This document shows, piece by piece, positions 1 through 4,812 of a DNA stretch of 8,612 bases. Under the pieces are notes generated by a model. The model was not told where the DNA came from and made no database searches. It saw nothing but the letters and a program-made list of their open reading frames with translations. The stretch lies in contig CAIVAX010000076.1 of assembly GCA_903903935.1 (NCBI GenBank), positions 1 through 8,612 on the forward strand. Direction: 5' to 3'. Source of the DNA: an uncultured Hyphomicrobiales bacterium (GTDB taxonomy: Bacteria > Pseudomonadota > Alphaproteobacteria > Rhizobiales > Beijerinckiaceae). Numbering within the stretch: the first letter of the stretch is position 1; the number at the start of each line of letters is the position of its first letter. A program made the translations under genes and the position numbers.

Positions 1-161
1 AGGTTTTTTCATCATCTTCAACTCCAACTGGGGTAAAGATGAGCCGCAAATACTCCACTATGCAATCATGATAAACTGTCCCATGGGTGCTGACGTCAGA
101 CAGGCAAGATCAAAGGGTGATGTCTCATTGCCTCTCTTCCCAAATGCCCTCTTAGCTGAAT
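1..161. other. AT-rich left flank, no confident gene
   Basis: No gene can be supported here. The plus-strand frame starting at base 2 stays open from the window edge to a TGA near base 242, about 80 codons, but its predicted protein shows no family motif I recognise. Its codon choice (ATA, AGA, TCA, CTC) also differs from the clear genes to the right. It could be the tail of a gene entering from the left, a decayed remnant or chance. A perfect 10-bp palindrome, CTGACGTCAG, lies at 90-99, inside a looser CTGTC (76-80) / GACAG (99-103) pair. Confidence 0.4.
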
Positions 162-171
162 TTACAGCTGA
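152..171 (-). terminator. Weak hairpin over the stop codon of the small HTH gene
   Basis: On the minus strand TCAGCTG (171-165) can pair with CAGCTAA (158-152), with one G-U pair and a six-base loop, TAAATT, that contains the stop codon. No T-run follows on the minus strand, so an intrinsic terminator is only weakly supported. It may be just a small palindrome based on CAGCTG. Confidence 0.18.
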
Positions 172-437
172 TAAATATAAGCGGGGGAGATGCCGTGCTG
201 CTGGGATAATCGCGCAACGGGCGTCCCCTTCTTGCGTTCCGTGACCAGCATTTTGCGAAAGGCTTGGAGTTCTTTGCCCGAGCGGCGGATCCGTTTAAAT
301 GTAGCGATTTTGGCCTGCTGCTGCGAGCCGGATTTGGGTGGACGGCCGCGGCGAGCGGGTTCCGCTTTGGCAATGAGTTTCTCAGCTGTGACAATAATTT
401 TACGTAAATAAGCAATTTCGGAAGTTGTAATCGTCAT
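162..437 (-). CDS. Small basic protein with AT-hook-like patch and C-terminal HTH-like segment
   Basis: This encodes a 91-aa, strongly basic protein of unknown function. The start is ATG at 435-437, preceded by GAGG six bases upstream; a TTG 12 bases further out is open but would place that SD inside the gene. Residues ~1-28 look helical. Residues ~27-37 contain RRGRPPKSG, which resembles an AT-hook or a flexible DNA-contacting arm. A lysine/arginine-rich helical stretch follows. The last ~20 residues (GTPVARLSQQHGISPAYIYQL region) have the spacing of a helix-turn-helix, with the turn at HGIS and a recognition helix that runs into the stop codon. Seen: the motifs and charge. Inferred: DNA binding, perhaps as a small regulator or nucleoid-associated protein. 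It stands alone, with AT-rich DNA on both sides. No transposase catalytic motif is visible. It is very likely a real gene because of the SD and biased composition, but I cannot name a family. Confidence 0.72.
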   Translation of the reverse strand: MTITTSEIAYLRKIIVTAEKLIAKAEPARRGRPPKSGSQQQAKIATFKRIRRSGKELQAFRKMLVTERKKGTPVARLSQQHGISPAYIYQL

Positions 438-654
438 TGTGGTCCTCAAATATTATTCAAAAGTCACTTTCAACCTCATGGGGGCCAAACTTAAAATAAT
501 TAGGGTCAGGCACCTCAGAAGCGTGCGTTTTATCAATAGGGCTTAATTATTAATAGACTTAAAATTCACTCAACTCGCACACACTATCAAAAGTGAGACA
601 GGTGTAAATAGCAATTAACAACCTAATTATAGCCTGTTCTTTTAGAGTTGTCTA

Positions 655-680
655 TTCACGCCATCACGAAACAGCGTGAA
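655..680. repeat. Inverted repeat TTCACGC / GCGTGAA
   Basis: TTCACGC at 655-661 is exactly complementary to GCGTGAA at 674-680, a perfect 7-bp arm pair with a 12-base spacer. The centre-to-centre distance of 19 bases (close to two helical turns) is the geometry of a dimeric regulator site. No T-run follows on either strand, so a terminator is less likely. No gene start lies close by: it is more than 200 bases from the small HTH gene start and about 50 bases past the OMP stop. Its role is unknown. Confidence 0.35.
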
Positions 681-710
681 ACTGGTGCCGTTGAACAAGA
701 CCCAAAATCT

Positions 711-725
711 GCCTAGCCCGTAGGC
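711..725 (-). terminator. Weak stem-loop downstream of the OMP gene
   Basis: Immediately after the OMP stop codon (732-734), the minus strand reads GCCTA-CGGGC-TAGGC, a 5-bp stem with a 5-base loop, then AGATTTT. The position fits a terminator, but the stem is short and the T-run is only four bases, so this is a weak candidate. Confidence 0.28.
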
Positions 726-731
726 GATAAA

Positions 732-1721
732 TTAAAATGAGGTGACAAATTTAAGACGGACAATGGAGCGCTCATAATTATCCAGATCTCTGGACAATTG
801 GCTGCTGGCCTGAGCTTTGCCGGACACCTGGGGCAAAAACACAGCATTGAGCGAGGCTGTTTCGGTGATCTTCCAAAAGATTGTCGGGCCTAAAAAGAAA
901 GCATGACCTTGCTCGCCTTTGAAGAAGTAATCACCAAAGCAGTTTTGATATTTCGCTTCAGCGCCAATCATAAAGCTAGGTGATATGGCATAGGTGAGCG
1001 CAGATGATATATTTCCTGATGAGCTGCGGCTCATTTGTCCCGCGCTGCCGATGACTTCTTGGGCACCTTGGGAATAATTGAGGTTCAGGGCCCAGAAGAG
1101 TTTGTCTGGAACAAGGGCCGCATCGACAAAGATTTTGCCTTCGGCACCGAAGGATTGCGCCGATGCGCCACTCAGAGCATCTCGCATGCCCCAACGCGGC
1201 TCAAGTGAGACTGTGACCCCAAATGGATTTTTGGCTGAGCGCTCCAACACGCGATAGGCCACTTCGGTGGAAAGCCCATCAAATTGATAGCTGTTGCGAT
1301 TGTCTGGTTGGACGGTGACATTTTTGAGATTGTGATAAGCGCCAAAGACCGAGACCGCCACAGCTAGGGAGTCTGTCAGCGTCAGGCTATATTCCAGTTT
1401 TTGTGTCAGAACACCATAAGTGCCATCGCGCTTGCCAAAGCGGCCATCATTTTCAAGAGCAAGGGCTGAATCGCCGGGCTTGCCAATGTCGCTTGGGGAG
1501 GTGAAGCCGAAAATATCATCGCCAGGAACTTCAGCCAGGGGCTCTTCGACTGGAACTGGCGCTGCCTTTTTGGCTTTGGGAGATTTCAGGTCAGCGGCAA
1601 GGCTAGGGCTCGCCAATGCCAGCAGGCCGCAAAGGATGAGGGGGGCTGAGCGCACTGTTCCAGCATGCAAAGTCCGATATAAAAGTTTCGAATTAGCAGA
1701 GCCTGTCGTCACGCGTGTCAT
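732..1721 (-). CDS. Secreted, probably outer-membrane beta-barrel protein
   Basis: With ATG at 1719-1721 the precursor is 329 aa. A GGGGG tract six bases upstream may act as SD. A hydrophobic core at about residues 27-41 ends in PSLAADL, giving a plausible signal peptidase I site after A42 or A43. The n-region would be unusually long (~26 residues), so an internal GTG at 1655 (residue 23), which gives a textbook short signal peptide, is a real alternative. The first ~20 mature residues are rich in Lys, Pro, Ala and Glu (KSPKAKKAAPVPVEEP), as in many rhizobial outer membrane proteins. From ~95 onward the sequence shows alternating polar/hydrophobic strands and aromatic girdle residues, and it ends in KFVTSF, whose C-terminal Phe is the usual barrel-assembly signal. 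I see no OmpA, TonB-plug or trimeric-porin motif. It resembles unnamed barrel proteins I recall from Hyphomicrobiales, but the substrate is unknown. It diverges from the DUF1003 gene. Confidence 0.72.
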   Translation of the reverse strand: MTRVTTGSANSKLLYRTLHAGTVRSAPLILCGLLALASPSLAADLKSPKAKKAAPVPVEEPLAEVPGDDIFGFTSPSDIGKPGDSALALENDGRFGKRDGTYGVLTQKLEYSLTLTDSLAVAVSVFGAYHNLKNVTVQPDNRNSYQFDGLSTEVAYRVLERSAKNPFGVTVSLEPRWGMRDALSGASAQSFGAEGKIFVDAALVPDKLFWALNLNYSQGAQEVIGSAGQMSRSSSGNISSALTYAISPSFMIGAEAKYQNCFGDYFFKGEQGHAFFLGPTIFWKITETASLNAVFLPQVSGKAQASSQLSRDLDNYERSIVRLKFVTSF

Positions 1722-1914
1722 AGGTGCCCCCAATCTATTTTGGATTTTCTCACTTATAATGAAGACTTCGTCAATAGTTCTGGCCAAAACTAGGCTTGGC
1801 TCAAGCTGGGGGTGATCTCCCTAGCTGGTGATAAATATTTGCAGTTCCAATTCATTCTGATCCGGCGTATCGGTGGGATGGATTGTTGCTCTGGTTGTGC
1901 AAGGAGGTGTCGGA
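1722..1914. promoter_or_regulatory. Divergent intergenic region with promoters for OMP and DUF1003 operon
   Basis: This 193-base gap must drive transcription in both directions. On the plus strand a perfect TATAAT sits at 1755-1760 (inside CTTATAATG), without a good -35 at 17 bases. On the minus strand TTGACG (1774-1769 read on that strand) and TATAAG (1758-1753) occur, but only 10 bases apart, so they do not form a standard pair. A second AT-rich box is GATAAATATT around 1830-1839. Promoters are certain to be here by gene layout, but the exact elements are unresolved by eye. Confidence 0.35.
1901..1908 (+). promoter_or_regulatory. Near-ideal Shine-Dalgarno site of the DUF1003 gene
   Basis: AAGGAGGT, a full complement to the 16S rRNA 3' end, lies seven bases before ATG 1915. 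It decides the start against an upstream in-frame GTG at 1873 and predicts strong translation initiation. Confidence 0.8.
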
Positions 1915-2853
1915 ATGTCCCAAAACAAAGATATTCTAGACGTAAGTTCGTCGCATCCGGACGAGGAGCTCAAGGGCCATGCGGCGTCAGAGGCGCGTTT
2001 ATATGACGCTGATCTGATTGATCCTCCCGATGATGGCGACACTCTGGTTGAGCCCGATGTTCCCGATACAGAACCTGAACCTCTTGAGACGCCGATAGGC
2101 CGTGCGAAAATCTCCAAGAAACGGCCCTCGGCCATTTCGGGTCGCAAATTCAAAAAGCGCGAGCTCGTCAAAATTGATGATATCCGCCCCAGCCTGGCCG
2201 AGCGCATCAGGGCTGATTATCCTGATTTGCCTAAGGATGCGAAGATCAGCCGCAATGAGCTGGCGCGCTATCGGATGATCTATGTCGAGGAATTGCTCCA
2301 GAAAGAACATGGCGAGTTCACGGAGCTCGATCGGCAAGTGGTCGAGAGTATTGCGCGCCAAGATACGATTGCTGAAAACAGCGAAGATGAATTTGAAGAG
2401 CATCGCACCTTGGGTGAGAAGCTGTCCGATCATCTGGCAAGTTTTGGTGGCAGCTGGTCGTTTCTGATCACCTTTGGCTTTGTGCTTGTGGTGTGGATGG
2501 GCATTAATATCCTGCAGGGCGAGGCGAAAGCCTTTGATCCCTATCCCTTCATTCTCCTGAACCTCCTTCTCTCCTGCATTGCGGCTGTTCAAGCGCCTAT
2601 CATCATGATGAGCCAGAAACGGCAAGAGGCAAAAGATCGTTTGCGTTCATTGAACGATTATCGCGTCAATCTGAAAGCTGAACTTGAAATCCAGCATTTG
2701 CATGAAAAGATGGATTATCTGATCTCCAAGCAATGGCAGAGATTGGCGGAGATTCAGCATATGCAGCTGGAGATCATGCAGGAAGAGCGCATGCGCTCGC
2801 GCTCTCCCAAGCCACGTCCAGCGCCTGTCAATCATAATGCGGTTGATGATTGA
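1915..2853 (+). CDS. DUF1003 inner-membrane protein
   Basis: A 312-aa protein of the DUF1003 family, whose biochemical role is unknown. Residues 30-60 are strikingly acidic and proline-rich and probably disordered. A basic patch at 62-82 follows, then a conserved-looking helical domain at ~83-165 (IRPSLAERIRADYPDL, YRMIYVEELL). The DUF1003 core covers ~166-265: FGGSW at 177-181, a first membrane helix at ~181-200, a short loop with FDPYPFILLN at 207-216, a second helix at ~211-231, then the signature AAVQAPIIMMSQKRQ (223-237) and DRLRSLNDYRVNLKAE (241-256). The C-terminal ~265-295 is heptad-like and likely coiled coil. The two helices make a hairpin with both tails probably in the cytoplasm. 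It is first in a plus-strand train, 26 bases before the phosphatase gene, so it may be cotranscribed with the lipid A genes; a functional link is inference only. Confidence 0.88.
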   Translation: MSQNKDILDVSSSHPDEELKGHAASEARLYDADLIDPPDDGDTLVEPDVPDTEPEPLETPIGRAKISKKRPSAISGRKFKKRELVKIDDIRPSLAERIRADYPDLPKDAKISRNELARYRMIYVEELLQKEHGEFTELDRQVVESIARQDTIAENSEDEFEEHRTLGEKLSDHLASFGGSWSFLITFGFVLVVWMGINILQGEAKAFDPYPFILLNLLLSCIAAVQAPIIMMSQKRQEAKDRLRSLNDYRVNLKAELEIQHLHEKMDYLISKQWQRLAEIQHMQLEIMQEERMRSRSPKPRPAPVNHNAVDD

Positions 2854-2879
2854 GCTGCCTTTAAAGTTAAGAATGGAGT

Positions 2880-3716
2880 GTGGATTTGTCATTTTTTGCC
2901 GATGAGGCCGCACTTCTCACCTCGCTGATGGCCATTACGCAGGCGGCGGGTGACCAGGCTTTGCCCTTTTTCAAATCGGGTGCCCAGACCCATGCAGAGA
3001 TTAATCTCAAAGAGGGTGGCTCGCCTGTTACACAGGCGGATCTTCTGCTCGATGGGTTTTTGCGTGAGCATCTTGTCGCCGCTGTGCCGCAGGCGGGGTG
3101 GCTGTCTGAAGAAAGCATCGACAATCCAGAGCGCCTCGCACGATCCTTGATCTTTGTGGTTGATCCTATCGACGGCACCAAAGCCTTTATCAGAGGCGAT
3201 CCGCGTTGGTCTGTCTCGGTGGCGCTGGTCGAAGATGGTCGAACCCGTCTGGCGGTTCTCCATTTGCCAGCTCTGGGCCAGACCTTTACGGCGCGGCGCG
3301 GCTTTGGCGCCCATCTCCATCAAACGGCGGCCCAGCCCGCCAGCGTGCGTGTCTCGGGCCAAACAAGCCTAACGGGATCAAAAATCACTGGTCCTAAGCG
3401 GCTTTTGGACCAATTGAGACAATCGGGTCTCGACTTTGCCGCTAAGCCTAACGTTCCTTCTCTGGCCTATCGGATTGCTCTGGTTGCCAATGGCGAGGTG
3501 GATCTGGCTCTCGCGGCCGAAAATGCACATGATTGGGATATTGCCGCTTCCCATTTGATCTTGGCCGAGGCCGGCGGGCGTTTGGTCTCTCCAGATGGAC
3601 GCGAGCCCCTGTATAATACTGAAATCCCTCGCCATGGGGTTTTATTGGCCGCGCCGCAGGATTTGGTCGATCCGTTATCTCAGCTCGTGTTGCATAGCAG
3701 CAAAAATGTGAGATAA
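2880..3716 (+). CDS. cysQ: 3'(2'),5'-bisphosphate nucleotidase CysQ / inositol monophosphatase family
   Basis: A 278-aa Mg-dependent phosphatase of the inositol monophosphatase superfamily. Visible metal-site motifs are SPVTQAD (48-54), WLSEES (74-79) with the paired glutamates, DPIDGTKAF (95-103) and HDWDIAA (217-223) before AEAGG (229-233). The WLSEE and DPIDGTKxF wording is closer to CysQ than to histidinol phosphatase. CysQ hydrolyses 3'-phosphoadenosine 5'-phosphate to AMP, but family members vary and the true substrate here is not shown. Length is normal. The start is uncertain: GTG 2880 has GGAG only one base upstream, whereas in-frame TTG 2886 has the same GGAG at an ideal 7 bases (276 aa). 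It lies 26 bases after DUF1003 and 73 bases before DUF4170. The recurring position of such a phosphatase beside waaA in rhizobia is from memory. Confidence 0.85.
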   Translation: MDLSFFADEAALLTSLMAITQAAGDQALPFFKSGAQTHAEINLKEGGSPVTQADLLLDGFLREHLVAAVPQAGWLSEESIDNPERLARSLIFVVDPIDGTKAFIRGDPRWSVSVALVEDGRTRLAVLHLPALGQTFTARRGFGAHLHQTAAQPASVRVSGQTSLTGSKITGPKRLLDQLRQSGLDFAAKPNVPSLAYRIALVANGEVDLALAAENAHDWDIAASHLILAEAGGRLVSPDGREPLYNTEIPRHGVLLAAPQDLVDPLSQLVLHSSKNVR

Positions 3717-3750
3717 GCCCTATGTCGGATTTTGTCCGGTATATGAGGCC

Positions 3751-3788
3751 TTTCAAATCTGGGGCAAGATTTCAAATCTGGGGCATGA
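3751..3788 (+). repeat. 19-bp tandem duplication in the DUF4170 leader
   Basis: TTTCAAATCTGGGGCAAGA at 3751-3769 is followed directly by a second copy at 3770-3788 that differs only at position 17 (A to T). The first 16 bases are identical. The second copy ends one base before the DUF4170 ATG (3790) and supplies the only SD-like tract, GGGG at 3780-3783, six bases upstream. The first copy therefore carries a duplicate SD-like tract with no start codon. Just upstream, 3722-3729 and 3735-3742 can form an 8-bp RNA stem (two G-U pairs) with a 5-base loop. The repeat is certain; any role in regulating translation is inference. Confidence 0.85.
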
Positions 3789-3789
3789 G

Positions 3790-4032
3790 ATGAGCGAACA
3801 CCATGAGACTTCCCGCGCTTCTTCGCAATTGTTGCATCTGGTTTTTGGTGGCGAGCTGGAAGCGCTGGATGGCACGACCTTCAAAGACCCCAGCAAGCTC
3901 GATATTGTTGGGATCTTCCCTAATTATGCCAGTGCGCGGGCTGCTTGGCAGGCAAAAGCTCAAGCCACAGTCGATAATGCCAGTATGCGTTATTTTGTTG
4001 TTCACCTTCATCGGTTCATGGATCCAACTTGA
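3790..4032 (+). CDS. DUF4170 family protein
   Basis: An 80-aa soluble protein matching the DUF4170 pattern I recall from alphaproteobacteria: LLHLVFGGEL at 14-23, FKDPSKLDIVGIFPNY at 31-46, AWQAKAQATVDNASMRYFVVH at 52-72, and a short tail ending MDPT. The function of the family is unknown. There is no signal peptide, membrane helix or cysteine cluster; the alternating pattern suggests a small alpha/beta fold. ATG 3790 is the only sensible start, with a GGGG tract six bases upstream. It sits between the CysQ-like phosphatase and the acyltransferase, 39 bases before the latter, so it is probably part of the same transcript and may assist lipid A or envelope assembly. That link rests on position only. 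Confidence 0.85.
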   Translation: MSEHHETSRASSQLLHLVFGGELEALDGTTFKDPSKLDIVGIFPNYASARAAWQAKAQATVDNASMRYFVVHLHRFMDPT

Positions 4033-4071
4033 AGGCTTGAAGGGCCTGTCTGGATCAGGATAGCCTCTGGC

Positions 4072-4812
4072 ATGTTCAAGAAGATCGGTCGATCGCCATT
4101 GGCTCAGAGCCTGCTTGCCAGCTTGGCAATCGTCTATCTGAGACTGGTTCAGCTGACCTCGCGATTCTCGCGGGAGCCGGACGACTTTGCCGCGCGCATC
4201 GGGCCTGATCTGCCGGTGATTGGCGCTATGTGGCATGGCCAGCATTTGATGATCCATTACGCATGGCCCATTGGTTTAAAAGTTGCCGCGCTGATTTCCC
4301 GCCATGGCGATGGTGAGATCAATGCCAAAGTGCTTGAGCATTTGGGGGTTGTGCCTATTCGGGGCTCGGGTGGCTCGCCAGATAAAATGCACAAACGCGG
4401 CGGCATGCTGGCCTTGCGTGAAATGCTGCGCGCTTTGGCGCAGGGCACAAACATGGTGCTCACTGCCGATGTGCCTAAAGTCTCGCGCATCGCAGGCATG
4501 GGTATTGTGGTGTTAGCGCAAAAATCGGGTCGGCCGATTTACCCTCTTGCAGTTGTCACCAGTAGACGCATTGATCTCAATAGCTGGGATCGTGCCAGCA
4601 TTGGCCTGCCCTTTAGCAAAGGCGCGATTGTGATTGGTGATCCCATTTGGGTTGCAGCCAACTCCAGCGCAGAGCAGATGGAGCAAGCCCGTCAATTGGT
4701 CGAAGCTGGTTTGAATGAAGTTCATCGCCGCGCTTATGAAAAAGTGGGCAGTCGTGATCCTGGTGCGCGTTTCGATCCTCAGCAGGAGAGCGAGAGAAGG
4801 GCTTTGCCATGA
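4072..4812 (+). CDS. DUF374-type lysophospholipid acyltransferase family protein
   Basis: A 246-aa protein of the DUF374 branch of the acyltransferase superfamily. Key stretches are AMWHGQHLM (52-60), where the usual catalytic H-x4-D motif would sit; SRHGDGEINAKVLEHLG (76-92) followed by VPIRGSGG (94-101); TADVPKVSRIAGMGIVVLA (131-149), in the place of the DGPxGP block of other DUF374 proteins; and SWDRASIGLPFSKG (171-184). A weakly hydrophobic N-terminal helix at ~10-30 could associate with the membrane. Family knowledge suggests transfer of an acyl chain to a lipid acceptor; the neighbours waaA and lpxK make a lipid A precursor a reasonable guess, but neither donor nor acceptor can be read from the sequence. 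AGGA about 11 bases upstream is a weak SD. The stop overlaps the waaA start in ATGA (4809-4812), so translation of the two is probably coupled. Confidence 0.85.
   Translation: MFKKIGRSPLAQSLLASLAIVYLRLVQLTSRFSREPDDFAARIGPDLPVIGAMWHGQHLMIHYAWPIGLKVAALISRHGDGEINAKVLEHLGVVPIRGSGGSPDKMHKRGGMLALREMLRALAQGTNMVLTADVPKVSRIAGMGIVVLAQKSGRPIYPLAVVTSRRIDLNSWDRASIGLPFSKGAIVIGDPIWVAANSSAEQMEQARQLVEAGLNEVHRRAYEKVGSRDPGARFDPQQESERRALP

Larger units (their letters stand above)
438..731. other. AT-rich non-coding stretch between small HTH gene and OMP gene
   Basis: I see no credible gene here; every frame is broken by stops and no SD-led start is present. The region must hold the promoter of the small minus-strand gene at its left end and the 3' end of the outer-membrane-protein transcript at its right end. 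It is AT-rich (for example 541-560 and 615-630), with several TTGA- and TAAT-like words on the minus strand, but no pair with 16-18 base spacing that I would call a promoter. TCAAAAGT occurs at about 457-464 and 587-594. Two inverted repeats at 655-680 and 711-725 are listed separately. Confidence 0.5.

Noticed and set aside
190..411. Plus-strand open frame opposite the small HTH gene
   Set aside because: It has no SD and no motif; the minus-strand frame has the better start, basic bias and HTH pattern.
478..546. Short plus-strand frame of 22 codons starting at ATG 478
   Set aside because: It has no SD, ends quickly and lies in AT-rich non-coding DNA.
1..731. Possible insertion sequence or genomic island edge
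   Set aside because: No transposase or integrase motif, no paired terminal inverted repeats and no tRNA or attachment-site duplication were seen; AT-richness alone is not enough.
1722..1787. Upstream TTG extension of the OMP gene
   Set aside because: It would add 22 residues before an already long n-region and covers the likely promoter; ATG 1721 or GTG 1655 fit better.
1420..1815. Plus-strand open frame opposite the OMP gene
   Set aside because: It is antisense to the signal peptide and N-terminal part of the OMP gene, has no SD and a composition typical of a shadow frame.
1999..2625. Long minus-strand open frame opposite the DUF1003 gene
   Set aside because: It lies wholly antisense to a gene with clear DUF1003 motifs and an ideal SD; its translation shows no family motif.
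2889..3362. Minus-strand open frame inside cysQ
   Set aside because: It is antisense to the conserved IMPase motifs, so it is a shadow of that gene.
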